Assembly (NCBI RefSeq): GCF_040372165.1
Contig: NZ_BAABWG010000001.1
Location: forward strand, 310,001-374,000
DNA from: Hydrogenophaga sp040372165
Lineage (GTDB): Bacteria > Pseudomonadota > Gammaproteobacteria > Burkholderiales > Burkholderiaceae_C
DNA length: 64,000 nt
Direction of reading: 5' to 3'
Of this stretch, positions 42,846 through 52,035 are shown in pieces; within the stretch, counting starts at the first letter, position 1, and each line of letters begins with the position of its first letter. The notes below the pieces were generated by a model. That model made no database searches. It saw nothing but the letters and a program-made list of their open reading frames with translations, and was not told the origin of the DNA. A program made the position numbers and the translations under genes.

Positions 42846-44564
42846 CTAGAAGAGGCTCACGCTGTAGAGCCAAGCAGGGTAGGACTTTTCGAGGTCAGAG
42901 AGTTTGAATGAGGCAGATGGGCTGCACAAGCTGTTCTTCAAAGCGAACTGGTGCGAGAGCACTTGTGTACCGATGAAATGCTTGTTTAGGAGGGCGCTTT
43001 GGCAAAAGAATGGAAGTCCATCTGCCTCTGAAATGAAGTTGTTGACGCGCGCTTCATCTTTGTCGTAGATGTACACGGGCACATCACCTATGGCGGGACG
43101 GTCGACAGTTTCCTTGAACAAATAGCCTGCATTGTTCTTGCCTATCTTCAGGAACATGTCTGGTGAAAATATGCCTTCGCTCAAGTAGAAGTCAGTCATC
43201 ATCGGTTTGTGATCGCCATAAACGACGATTGTCGCATCATGACGATCTTTGACGTATTTGACGAATTCGGCGATTCGATTCACCGTGGTTGAAACGCGAT
43301 TTGCAAAATCTGCCTGTCCAAGATCGTTCATTTGCCTGAACGGGGCGTGAGTGTACATGGTCGTCAGATAGAGGAATGCTGGACCTTCAGAGTCAATGTG
43401 GTCACGAATGTTTGCGTACATGACACCGTCGTCGATCCACCCATACCGGTTCGGCTTGTAGTCGAACATCTGCATGTCTTCAATACCAATGAATTCGTCG
43501 TACCCTAGCTTGGGCATCATTTCATGCCGGTGCCAGAACTTCCTTTTGTAGTTGTGTGCGGCAACTGTCCGAAAGCCCTCAGAATGAAGCGACTGGGCAA
43601 TGGAGTTCAGCTTCTCCCTCATGACGCCGCTGTATTCCTGATAGATGACGCCAGTCAAGACGTTGTTGGCGGGAAGCCCGGTTTGCCATTCAAAGGAGGC
43701 GTTGGCTGTTCCACCGCCGTACGAGGGAGAAATGCCGCGTGCCGATTTGAATCCGAGGTCAATCAGAGGCTGAAATTCTTTGCTGAAGTGGTTTTTGTCC
43801 GCCCAGCATGCCTCGCAGAGGATGATGATGATTTTCTTGCTGCGGTGGACTGAGTCCAGTTTGTAACTGTCAGTCTGTTCTGCAATCCTGAGCTCATCGG
43901 CAGAAGGCGCACTCAACGTGACGCGCGCGCTGGTTTGCACGAGGTGCATCGCCAGGCCTTGAACGCGCAAATTCTTGTGCCACTGAGATCGAATGTAGTT
44001 GACGCCGGCAGATCTCAAATAAGTGGCGATTGAATTGTGTCGGCTGAGTACATCTGCATATACCAAGTGAGTATTGAAGACGACTGGCGTCAGCAAACCA
44101 ATCAATAAGAGCTTGTAGCAAAAATATGCGGGCGTGTTGTGTACTTTCCGGTTGAGCCAGTAGGCGGCAAGCAAAGCCAACATGGCCGCGCCAATAATGA
44201 CAAAGTGGATGGGTTGCACAAACTCCAGCACGACACTGATGTTCTCGCTCAAATTGGTCAGGTCCGTCCAGCCCAGAACCTCGTTGATGCGGCCAAGCTT
44301 TTGGAGGTTGATGATCGCCAGCACAACATCGGCAGATATCACCAAGGCCATCGAGAGTATGTTGGGGAGAATCAGGCGGGCAAAACCGTAAAACAGCAAC
44401 GAAGGCGTGACTGAAATGGCGATGGGAATCCAGCGAATGGATCCGTCTCTCAGGGTGAAATGGTAGGGGCTGAGCTTCCACTGAATAATGAAGTGGCAAG
44501 CGACAAGCAAGAGCACCGATAGGACTTCCAGGACCAGTTGCCTGGTATTCGAGTTGAATTTCAT
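42846..44564 (-). CDS. LtaS/MdoB-like sulfatase-fold phosphotransferase, copy 1
   Basis: A 572-residue membrane enzyme of the LTA-synthase/MdoB family. Five hydrophobic segments occupy residues 10-190; the periplasmic catalytic domain follows. Metal and catalytic residues are visible: Glu near 251 in ILCEACWADK, the nucleophile Thr near 285 in GGGTANASFEWQTGLP, and Asp-His in YGDHKPMM near 449. Such enzymes transfer phosphoglycerol or phosphoethanolamine to glycans or lipids. It is about 60% identical by eye to the next gene (44926-46653), with matching residue numbers. Its DNA is clearly richer in A/T than the neighbours, suggesting later acquisition. Confidence 0.88.
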   Translation of the reverse strand: MKFNSNTRQLVLEVLSVLLLVACHFIIQWKLSPYHFTLRDGSIRWIPIAISVTPSLLFYGFARLILPNILSMALVISADVVLAIINLQKLGRINEVLGWTDLTNLSENISVVLEFVQPIHFVIIGAAMLALLAAYWLNRKVHNTPAYFCYKLLLIGLLTPVVFNTHLVYADVLSRHNSIATYLRSAGVNYIRSQWHKNLRVQGLAMHLVQTSARVTLSAPSADELRIAEQTDSYKLDSVHRSKKIIIILCEACWADKNHFSKEFQPLIDLGFKSARGISPSYGGGTANASFEWQTGLPANNVLTGVIYQEYSGVMREKLNSIAQSLHSEGFRTVAAHNYKRKFWHRHEMMPKLGYDEFIGIEDMQMFDYKPNRYGWIDDGVMYANIRDHIDSEGPAFLYLTTMYTHAPFRQMNDLGQADFANRVSTTVNRIAEFVKYVKDRHDATIVVYGDHKPMMTDFYLSEGIFSPDMFLKIGKNNAGYLFKETVDRPAIGDVPVYIYDKDEARVNNFISEADGLPFFCQSALLNKHFIGTQVLSHQFALKNSLCSPSASFKLSDLEKSYPAWLYSVSLF

Positions 44565-44925
44565 CTTCTGTCAGTCTTGCAAAAGCCAACGATGCTTCAG
44601 TGAATTCCGGTTGCTCTTCCAGTGGTGGCGCTCAGTTGTTCTTCTTTCTGTCAAGCCAGGCCGAAGGCCGAGGCGTCTCGCATCTCATTGTCAGGGACAA
44701 TGGCATGAGGGGTTCCACAAAGCTTGCTGTCCATGCGTGAGCAGCATGTTCACGCGATGATCACCCTTGAAGCGAAGCTGCTGTGAGCAGGCCATTTGAT
44801 CAAGCTGATCATCTGGCCGTTGAAACCTGCCCCGCGCGGGCCGCCTGCTGGGATGAATCGCCAAAGATCGGGATGCGATCTGCCGCAGCGCTCAGCGGCT
44901 TCAGTGAGGGCGTTGATTGTCCTGA
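44565..44925. other. 361-base spacer between the tandem LtaS-like genes, with a large dyad
   Basis: No convincing gene. The spacer holds a 29-base inverted repeat at 44790-44818: GGCCA-TT-TGATCA-AGC-TGATCA-TC-TGGCC, whose 13-base arms match at 11 positions. A CCCGCGCGGG palindrome lies at 44831-44840, and an eight-base stem GCGTTGAT/ATCAATGC (one wobble) at 44910-44932 overlaps the stop of the upstream gene. It is the largest gap in an otherwise tightly packed operon, so it may hold a promoter or regulatory site for the downstream copy. No clear sigma-70 promoter was found. Confidence 0.55.
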
Positions 44926-46653
44926 TCAATGCTCAAACAGGCTCATGCGATACAGCCAGGATGGATAGGGTTGTTTCATTGCCTCGTAGTTATATTGTGC
45001 ATTGAGTTGGCACAAGCCTTTGTCTAGGGCGAATTGCTGTGCAAGCACCGAAGCTCCAACGAAGTGCTTGTTGAAAAGGGTACTCTGGCAGTAGAAAGGC
45101 AGTCCGTTGGCCTCTTTCACGAATGCGTCAACAGTGGCTTCATTCTTGTCGTAGACATAGACGGGTACGCTGCCAATGATCTTCTGGTCAGCATCTTCCC
45201 GGAACAGGTAGCCCTCATCGTTCTTGCCTGTCTGGAAGAACATGTCTGCGCTGAATACGCCAGAGTCGAGAAAATAGTCCGTCATCAGCGGCTTGTGGTC
45301 CGCATAGACAATGATGGTGGCGTCATGGCGCTGGCGAATGTACTCGGCAAACTCCGCCACTCGCTGCACGGCGTGTTCGAGGCGGGTGCCGAAATCCGTT
45401 CGGCCCATGTCTCCCTCCTTGTGCCACACGGGCGCATGCGTGTACATGGTAGTGAGATACAGGAAGACGGGCTCATTCGAATCTATGTACGAGTACACGT
45501 TCTTGTAGAGGAACTCATCGTCGACCCATGTATTGCGCTTCCTCTGGTAACCGTCAAGGTTCATGTCCTCGAGGCCGATGAACTTGTCATAGCCCAGCTT
45601 GGGCTTGACTTCGTGCCGATGCCAGAACTTTCGGCGGTAGTTGTGTGCGGTAATGGTCTGGTATCCATCTGATCTGAGCGATTGCGCCAGAGAGTCGACG
45701 CTCTTTCGCATCACGCCTGCGTACTCCTGGTACACCACGCCGTTTAGTACGCCATTGGCAGGAAGACCTGTCTGCCACTCGAAAGAGGCGTTGGCGGTGC
45801 CTCCACCATAGGAGGGCGATACCCCGGTCATGCCTTTGAAGCCGAGCTTTCGCAAGGGCTCATACGCCTCGTCGAAGTGAGTCTTGTCTGACCAGCATGC
45901 CTCGCAGAGGATGACGACAATTTTCTTTCTGCGCTCGACTGGCGGCATTGGCTTTTTTCTCGTCGCCTCCGCCAAGGCCAGCTCCTCTGTGCTAACGGCG
46001 CGCGGCATGGTGCGAGCACTGGTCTGGATCACGTGCATGACCAAGCCCTGAATCCTGGAGTTCTGAAACCACTCCGAACGGCGGTACTTCAGGTCGGCGC
46101 CTTTGAGAAAGGTGGCATAGGCGTTGTTCTTTCCCAGAACTTCCGCATTGACCAGGTGGTCATTGAAGACAAGCGGTGTCAGAAACCCGATCACCAGAAG
46201 CTTGTAGATCAGAAATCCAGGGGTGTTGTCGACTCGGCGGTTGAGTCTGTAGGCGATGAAAAGCCCCACCAGTGCCGCTCCGACAATGGCGAAGTGCGTC
46301 GGCTGGATAAACTCCATCACCACATGAATGTTCTCACGTGTCTCGGTCAGGTCGGTCCATGAAAGCACTTCATTGATGCGACCGAGTTTTTGCTGATTGA
46401 TCACTGCCAGAACAAGATCGGCGGCGAGGACCAGCACCATGGAGAGAATGTTGGGAAGGATCAGGCGTGCGGCTGCGTAAAAGAGCAGCGCAGGTGTCGT
46501 TGAGACGACGATGGGCAGCCAGCGGATGGTTCCATCCTTGAGCGTGAAATAGTAGCCGCTCAGTTGCCACTGGATGGCAAGGTGCCCGGCAACGAGCAGG
46601 GCGAGAGCGAGCAACTCAAGCAAGAGCTGCCTCAAGGGGGACGGTGAATGCAT
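44926..46653 (-). CDS. LtaS/MdoB-like sulfatase-fold phosphotransferase, copy 2
   Basis: A 575-residue paralogue of the preceding enzyme with the same layout: membrane segments in residues 10-190, Glu near 250 in ILCEACWSDK, nucleophile Thr near 285 in GGGTANASFEWQTGLP, and YADHKPLM near 449. Note YADH where copy 1 has YGDH. ATG 46653 is preferred over ATG 46677 because it aligns the N-terminus and all catalytic positions with copy 1; ATG 46677 would overlap the upstream gene by 20 bases. Expected to transfer a phospho-alcohol group (phosphoglycerol most likely) to an exported glycan or lipid head group. Confidence 0.88.
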   Translation of the reverse strand: MHSPSPLRQLLLELLALALLVAGHLAIQWQLSGYYFTLKDGTIRWLPIVVSTTPALLFYAAARLILPNILSMVLVLAADLVLAVINQQKLGRINEVLSWTDLTETRENIHVVMEFIQPTHFAIVGAALVGLFIAYRLNRRVDNTPGFLIYKLLVIGFLTPLVFNDHLVNAEVLGKNNAYATFLKGADLKYRRSEWFQNSRIQGLVMHVIQTSARTMPRAVSTEELALAEATRKKPMPPVERRKKIVVILCEACWSDKTHFDEAYEPLRKLGFKGMTGVSPSYGGGTANASFEWQTGLPANGVLNGVVYQEYAGVMRKSVDSLAQSLRSDGYQTITAHNYRRKFWHRHEVKPKLGYDKFIGLEDMNLDGYQRKRNTWVDDEFLYKNVYSYIDSNEPVFLYLTTMYTHAPVWHKEGDMGRTDFGTRLEHAVQRVAEFAEYIRQRHDATIIVYADHKPLMTDYFLDSGVFSADMFFQTGKNDEGYLFREDADQKIIGSVPVYVYDKNEATVDAFVKEANGLPFYCQSTLFNKHFVGASVLAQQFALDKGLCQLNAQYNYEAMKQPYPSWLYRMSLFEH

Positions 46654-46657
46654 TCTG

Positions 46658-47899
46658 TTACTGCTGCTGGCGCGCATCTGTCTGGTTCTGGGTGGGAATG
46701 CGCGAGAGCATTGCGCTCATCCGGGCTCCCCATGTATTGTCACCGATCGCCAAGCTCACCTGATCACGTTGGCCGGCGGCTGTCTTGAGCTGCTTGTCGA
46801 TGGCTTGGACGAATCCGGACGCATTGTCCGCGACTTCCATCCATGTGCGGGTCGCCTGCGTGAACTCAAGAGGGGTGGAAACCACGGGTACCCCGGCACT
46901 GAGGTATTCGTAGTATTTCATGGGAAACATGCCCCGTGTGTATTCGTTGATCAGCGTAGGCAGCAATCCGACCTGTATTCCGCGCAATAGTTCCGGCAGG
47001 GCTGCGTAGGGTTGGTACCCCAGCCGATGAACGTTGGGAAGCGAAGACAGGTCGCGCAATGTCGCGTTGTGTTGGCCTTCTCGTTCGTCGCCGACAAGGA
47101 CAAACTGCCAGTCTGGCCTGGCGAGGGCCACTTCGTGAAGCAACGAGAAGTCGACCTTGAAGTCCGACAACGCACCGATGTAGGCTATTCGCGGTTCGGA
47201 AATGCCGGCCAGGCTCGGGTGCAGTGGTCCCGGCTGCAGGGCCTTGCCAAAATGCACGGGGTCAGCCACGTTGGGGTAGAGATGGGTGTTGCTGTTGTGG
47301 CGGGCGCACTTGTCACGAAGGGAAGTCGCCGTTGTGAAGACGGCGTCGGCACGTTCGAGCAGCCGTACTTCTTCTGCGTTGAATGCAGCCTTGTCAACGC
47401 CGGGAATGGCGGAAAGGTCATCCACGCAGTGGTAGACCACTTGAGAGCTGGCTTCTTCTGCATGGCCAAGCCTGAGTTGCTCCAAAGTTTGCAGCACGAA
47501 AGGATGATACGTCCAGATCAGCGGACTGGAGAACCCCTGCCGATTGAGAAATCGCCGGATCGTCCAGGCGAGGTAGCCCTGGTTGAAGGCACGGACCCAT
47601 GTGCTGCCGTGTTTGAACGGGATGGTCAGCGGTGAAATGACCCAGATGTTGTCCTGGACCTTTCGGGGTCCCCGCAAGCCTCGCCAAAGCCGGCGGGCGA
47701 TCCGACCCCAGTCCATGCCGCTGCGCAGGTTGGGTGCGCGCAGGCCGACGCTTTCCACATACAAGACCCGCCAGCCCAGCTTGGCCATTTCGACGGCTGT
47801 GTGCTGCTTGTTGGTCCAGTAGGGGGTATCCCAGTCGGCAGTGGCAAAGAGTACGCAGTCCCTTGCAGCCGGTGCGCTCGTGGCTGACGCTTTTTCCAT
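46658..47899 (-). CDS. TuaH-like GT-B glycosyltransferase
   Basis: A 413-residue GT-B protein of the group seen as TuaH-like or GT4-like in capsule loci. It has CVLFATADWDTPYWTNKQH (acceptor half), VVYHCVDDLSAIPGVDKAAF, ADAVFTTATSLRDKCAR, VADPVHFGKALQPG at the linker, and donor-half RIAYIGALSDFKVDFSLL, WQFVLVGD and FPMKYYEYLSAGVPVVSTPL. ATG 47899 is used rather than GTG 47902. The donor is unknown; TuaH is a teichuronic-acid transferase. It ends four bases before the start of copy 2 of the LtaS-like gene and begins 10 bases after wecB. Confidence 0.88.
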   Translation of the reverse strand: MEKASATSAPAARDCVLFATADWDTPYWTNKQHTAVEMAKLGWRVLYVESVGLRAPNLRSGMDWGRIARRLWRGLRGPRKVQDNIWVISPLTIPFKHGSTWVRAFNQGYLAWTIRRFLNRQGFSSPLIWTYHPFVLQTLEQLRLGHAEEASSQVVYHCVDDLSAIPGVDKAAFNAEEVRLLERADAVFTTATSLRDKCARHNSNTHLYPNVADPVHFGKALQPGPLHPSLAGISEPRIAYIGALSDFKVDFSLLHEVALARPDWQFVLVGDEREGQHNATLRDLSSLPNVHRLGYQPYAALPELLRGIQVGLLPTLINEYTRGMFPMKYYEYLSAGVPVVSTPLEFTQATRTWMEVADNASGFVQAIDKQLKTAAGQRDQVSLAIGDNTWGARMSAMLSRIPTQNQTDARQQQ

Positions 47900-47909
47900 C
47901 ACGCTCCTG

Positions 47910-49034
47910 TCAGGATCTGCCGTTGGTCAGGTCGGACAGCATCCGCTGCAGAATGCGCTCTGAACTGCGCCCATCTCCGTACGGGTTGGGGCGTCCGCTC
48001 AGGGCATTGCAGGCTGCCTGGTCGTCCAGCCACTGGCGTGCATCGCTGACGATTTTCTGGCGGTCCGTTCCTGCCAGGGTGGCGAAGCCGGCATCAATGC
48101 CCTCACGACGCTCGGTGTGCTCGCGCATGACAACAGCTGGCACACCGAAACTGGGCGACTCTTCCTGAATGCCGCCTGAATCGGTGAGGATGAGCTTCGC
48201 TCGGCTTTGCAGGTAGAGGCTGGTCTCGAAGTCGACTGGTTCGATCAATTGAAGGTTGTCGAGGTCGGCCAGCCGTTGCTGAACCACTTGCCGGACGTTG
48301 GGGTTCAGGTGGACGGGAAAGACAAAACCCAATTGCGGGTAGCTTTGCGCGAGTTCAGCGATGGCATCGCAGATGTTCTCCAGGCCCTGGCCGAAGTTCT
48401 CTCTGCGGTGGGTGGTGACCAGGATCAGATCGCGCCCTTGGAAGAGTTTGGCGGCTTTGCCGGTGAATGGGCTGGCCTCCCACTTGTTCTGGATGAGTCC
48501 GATGGCGTCGATGACCGTGTTGCCGCACTCCAGAATGGCTTCTGGCGAAATGCCCTCCGCTGTCAGATTGGCCGAGGCCTGCGGGGTAGGGGTGAAATGC
48601 CACCGAGCCAGCCGCCCGATCATGGCGCGATTGGCTTCTTCCGGGAACGGGCTGTAGAGGTCGTGGGTGCGCAGTCCGGCTTCCACGTGGGCAACCGGCA
48701 CCTGGTTGTAGACGGCACTGAGCGCAGCAGCGAAGGCTGTGGTGGTGTCACCCTGGACCACGACCGCATCGGGCTTCACGTCGGCAATGGTCTGGCTCAT
48801 GTGGGTGATGAGCAAAGAGGTGAGTGACGGAAGGGTTTGCTGCTCGCGCATGAGGCCCAGGTCGATATCGGGTGTCAAGTCGAAGCAAGACAAGGCCTGG
48901 TCGAGCATTTGCCGGTGCTGGCCACTGGAGCAGGCCACCAGTTCGACATCGGTCTCGGCTCGCCCCAGCGCGACCAGCGGTGCGAGTTTGATCACTTCAG
49001 GGCGGGTGCCGAACACCACCATGATTTTGCTCAT
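47910..49034 (-). CDS. wecB: UDP-N-acetylglucosamine 2-epimerase (non-hydrolysing)
   Basis: A 374-residue epimerase that interconverts UDP-GlcNAc and UDP-ManNAc. FGTRPEVIKLAPLVAL is at residues 8-23, followed by VVQGDTTTAFAAALSAVY, HVEAGLRTHDLYSPFPEE with catalytic and UDP-contact residues, THRRENFGQGLENI, and LTDSGGIQEESPSFGVPAVVMR. ATG 49034 gives the standard start; its ATGA overlaps the stop of the deacetylase-like gene. There is no UDP-ManNAc dehydrogenase (wecC) in the window, so ManNAc itself or a later product is probably incorporated. Confidence 0.95.
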   Translation of the reverse strand: MSKIMVVFGTRPEVIKLAPLVALGRAETDVELVACSSGQHRQMLDQALSCFDLTPDIDLGLMREQQTLPSLTSLLITHMSQTIADVKPDAVVVQGDTTTAFAAALSAVYNQVPVAHVEAGLRTHDLYSPFPEEANRAMIGRLARWHFTPTPQASANLTAEGISPEAILECGNTVIDAIGLIQNKWEASPFTGKAAKLFQGRDLILVTTHRRENFGQGLENICDAIAELAQSYPQLGFVFPVHLNPNVRQVVQQRLADLDNLQLIEPVDFETSLYLQSRAKLILTDSGGIQEESPSFGVPAVVMREHTERREGIDAGFATLAGTDRQKIVSDARQWLDDQAACNALSGRPNPYGDGRSSERILQRMLSDLTNGRS

Positions 49035-50620
49035 GACAAAGTTACCTCGGTTTCGAGTGGCGTCACCTCGCCTTGGTAGCGTACCGCCACTGGCCATGGG
49101 CTCAATCGCCCGTGACGGCGCAGACGCCATCCCTGGCGGTTGCCGCGGGCGATGCGAACGTGGGCGCGGTCGTGGAGGAAATCCATGGCCTGGTCTTCAT
49201 TGGCAAACAGGAGGTCGGGGGTCTGTTGCAGGTGGCGGACCAGGTCTTCGTGGGCTTGTCCTCGCTGCTCTTCGGACGCCCATCCGTACTGGTAGCGGTC
49301 CGAGAAAGGGTGGTCCAGGTAGCCGAAGAAGGTGCCGGCAGCCCTGGCCTCGTCGGCCGCCTGCTTGTAGATGCGCAGGGGGTCGGCCTCATCATGAAGG
49401 AGGCAGTCACCGTGCAGCATGCATTGCTGCGAATGACCAATGAAGCCGGCAGGGGAGCCTACAGGGACGCCACTGCGGGCCATCAGGAAGTCAGGGTCGT
49501 TGCAGATGATGCCGCCGATGCAGCCAAGAAAGCCGGCGTCTGCCAGGCCCAGGCGCGCGTAGGAGGGTGTGTGATGAAACGGTGAAACCGCGTAGCGTAC
49601 ATCCAGCCCGGTGTGGTGGCGGATGTCGTGGATGGACACTGCGCCTTCGGTGTGGGCGCCTTCCCAGCTGCCGCCCCAGTTGGGTGCATGGGTCGCTGTG
49701 TGAGAGAGGATGGCCCCGCCAGACGCCTGCACCTGACCAGGGAGCGCGTGCTGCCGCTCATTGGTCAGGATACTTGAATGCAGCGCCAGACTCAGGGGCA
49801 CTTCAAGCCGCTGATAGCGCATCCACAAGCTTCGGGCAGATTCCACATCTTCATCGCAATCGAGACGCATGGTCGCTGCAGCGGTGTGACCGTGGGGCAC
49901 CTCGGCCAGCACCGGGATACACGGCAGTACGTCTGGGCGGTGGCAGGACATGAAATCCTCCACATGGCGCCATTCGTTCGAATCCACAGGACCGACCGGC
50001 CGGTTGAACCAGAGCGCACTGGCTTTGTCGTTCATCCACAAAGCCGCGTAGGCACCAAAATCCTGATCCTCCGCAGCGTTGCGGATAGAAGCCAGCACAC
50101 GTTCCGGCGTCGTGCGCAACTCCTGAGCGATGGACCACATGTCTCCATCGGCATTGATCGCGCCCCAGCCCAGGTTGTTCCATTCGGCCGCGAAATCGTA
50201 GCGTCGCAGGGGGCGACTGGCCATGATGGGTGCGCCGCCGCAGATCTCGCTCGTGGTCTCTGGGCGATAGGTGATGTACGCCGGACTATGCGAAAACCCG
50301 TGGATGGGGGCAGGTGCGCAGGCTGCTGCTTCCTTCAATGCCAGTGATGCCGGCCTGATTTCCGCGCCCACACAAGCGGCCAGGGCTGGAGGCAGCCGGC
50401 CCAAAAGCAGCAGCTTCGAGCGACGGCTGAGCAACAGACCAATGTAGTGGCTCCATTGGGGTAGTGGGTTGATGATGACCCAGATCTGGTTGGCGTCGCC
50501 ACGCATCAGATCAGTGAAACTGGCCGTAGTGACCCCGCCAAACCCGCAACTGCGCGTCAAGGCCGAGACAACGACTTGTTGGGCTGTCTGGCTGCTTCCG
50601 GGGGCGATGACGCGAATCAT
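49031..50620 (-). CDS. NodB-fold (polysaccharide deacetylase-like) protein
   Basis: A 529-residue protein with marks of a carbohydrate-esterase-4/NodB-type barrel. Metal motif 1 is RLDCDEDVESA near residue 253, and motif 2 is ILSHTATHAPNWGG near 304 (H-x3-H). FSDRYQYGWASEEQRGQAHEDL near 450 could complete the site. The first 240 residues (WVIINPLPQWSHYIGLLL, then ITYRPETTSEICGG) are unassigned. No signal peptide is visible, so it may act in the cytoplasm on a nucleotide sugar or lipid-linked chain, for example N-deacetylation of a sugar before another acyl group is attached. It is coupled to wecB by ATGA and follows the CapK-like gene by 23 bases. Confidence 0.8.
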   Translation of the reverse strand: MIRVIAPGSSQTAQQVVVSALTRSCGFGGVTTASFTDLMRGDANQIWVIINPLPQWSHYIGLLLSRRSKLLLLGRLPPALAACVGAEIRPASLALKEAAACAPAPIHGFSHSPAYITYRPETTSEICGGAPIMASRPLRRYDFAAEWNNLGWGAINADGDMWSIAQELRTTPERVLASIRNAAEDQDFGAYAALWMNDKASALWFNRPVGPVDSNEWRHVEDFMSCHRPDVLPCIPVLAEVPHGHTAAATMRLDCDEDVESARSLWMRYQRLEVPLSLALHSSILTNERQHALPGQVQASGGAILSHTATHAPNWGGSWEGAHTEGAVSIHDIRHHTGLDVRYAVSPFHHTPSYARLGLADAGFLGCIGGIICNDPDFLMARSGVPVGSPAGFIGHSQQCMLHGDCLLHDEADPLRIYKQAADEARAAGTFFGYLDHPFSDRYQYGWASEEQRGQAHEDLVRHLQQTPDLLFANEDQAMDFLHDRAHVRIARGNRQGWRLRRHGRLSPWPVAVRYQGEVTPLETEVTLS

Positions 50621-50643
50621 GTGACGAGCGAAGGACGGCGGGT

Positions 50644-52035
50644 TCAGTGGGTGACGACGTGGCGGAACTTGGCATGGCGTCCGACGCGGACAAAGTCGCC
50701 ATGGCCCACGAACTGAACCTTGAATGCACCAGGCCAGTAGTGGTTGATCTTGGCTTCAATGTCGTCGGGGCTGGCGTTCACCTCAGGCACGATGCGCAGT
50801 ATCGGCGGGGTCTCGCGCAAATCGATCTGAAATTCCTGAATGCCGCCCACGCGGTGGTCCAGCACATCCTGGATATGGTGTGTGGCGTGAGGGGTGCCAT
50901 TGATGGAGACGATGTCATGCAGTCGCCCGACGATGTCGGTGATGAACACACCGCTTGGCCGGCGATCCAGTTTTGCCAGGTCGCCGGTCCGATATCGGAT
51001 CAGGGGCATCAGGCGATTGCGAAAGCCGGTAAAGACCAGTTCCTCGAAGCCGGCAGCCGCACTGTCTTCCCGGGTTGGTGCGGTCTCGGCCCAGCCCTCT
51101 GACTCCAGCACCTGCATGCCCTGACCCTGCCCGCCATCGAGGTCATAAGCCATCACGCCCAATTCAGCCAGACCATAGCGGTTCACGACCTTGCAGCGCA
51201 GCACGGTGGCGATTTTCTCGCGCTGATAAGGCTCCATCAGTTCGCCACTGGATTCGAAGACTTCAAACGCCTTGGCGCGAGTACGTGTCTTTTCGATATG
51301 GCAGGCCAGTGCATAGATGGTCGATGGGTGGCCATGAATCAGGTAGGGCCGTCGGCGACGCAAGGTGGACCAGATTTCTTCCAGACCGCTGGCATCGAGC
51401 GCGTCAAAGAAAATATTGCTGCGGTTCATGGCGAAGCACTTGAAGTCCTCGCGCGACGGCCAATCCGGTACCGGGTCGCCTGGAAAGCGGCACGCGAAAT
51501 GCAACTCGGGAAGGCGCTGGGCCTTGCCCACGTGGCCACGGCAGAACAGAGTGACGGCGGCAGAATGATCGGCCGCAGGCTGATCGTAGTAGATGACGCA
51601 GGACAGGCCGGTAGACCCTCCTGTCTTGCACGCATGATGCCGCGTCTCCGCCAATGCCCTGGCATGCAGGCGCTCACCCTGTTCGCGGATGATGTCCTTG
51701 GTCAGGTAGGGGACGTCAGCGAGGTAGGCCGCATCCTTGCGGAGTTTCTCCGGCTCGAAGTTCAGGGCTGACAGGGTGTCGCGGTAGTAGGGTACTCCCT
51801 GCATGGCGAACGCGACGATATCTGCCAGCCGGTCGCGCGCAATCTGCTCACGTTGGGCGTAGGGCAGACGATAGTGGTGGCGCAGGTCGGCCAGTTTTTG
51901 GCGAACCTCGCGCTTTTCCATCCTTTCGGCAACCGGGTAGGCGACCTTGGCGGACACCAGGCCTTTGAGGGCACGAAGCGGCTGGCGCGCCGAGGCCCAC
52001 TCCACATAGGGGAAGATCGGATGGTTGGCCTTCAT
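50644..52035 (-). CDS. CapK/PaaK-like adenylate-forming enzyme
   Basis: A 463-residue member of the phenylacetate-CoA ligase/CapK family of adenylating enzymes. The nucleotide loop CKTGGSTGLSCVIYYD is near residue 138, VFESSGELMEPYQREKI near 272, NRYGLAELGVMAY near 300 and LIRYRTGDLAKLD near 355, with a C-terminal cap ending FVRVGRHAKFRHV. CapK-like enzymes are common in capsule and O-antigen loci and probably activate an acid for amide or ester attachment to a sugar. Together with the deacetylase-like gene just downstream this suggests a replacement of N-acetyl by another acyl group. It is coupled to the ABC ATPase gene by ATGA. Confidence 0.87.
   Translation of the reverse strand: MKANHPIFPYVEWASARQPLRALKGLVSAKVAYPVAERMEKREVRQKLADLRHHYRLPYAQREQIARDRLADIVAFAMQGVPYYRDTLSALNFEPEKLRKDAAYLADVPYLTKDIIREQGERLHARALAETRHHACKTGGSTGLSCVIYYDQPAADHSAAVTLFCRGHVGKAQRLPELHFACRFPGDPVPDWPSREDFKCFAMNRSNIFFDALDASGLEEIWSTLRRRRPYLIHGHPSTIYALACHIEKTRTRAKAFEVFESSGELMEPYQREKIATVLRCKVVNRYGLAELGVMAYDLDGGQGQGMQVLESEGWAETAPTREDSAAAGFEELVFTGFRNRLMPLIRYRTGDLAKLDRRPSGVFITDIVGRLHDIVSINGTPHATHHIQDVLDHRVGGIQEFQIDLRETPPILRIVPEVNASPDDIEAKINHYWPGAFKVQFVGHGDFVRVGRHAKFRHVVTH

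Noticed and set aside
42846..46653. Arylsulfatase function for the two sulfatase-fold genes
   Set aside because: They lack the C/S-x-P-x-R formylglycine motif; the Thr nucleophile and membrane segments fit LtaS/MdoB-type transferases.
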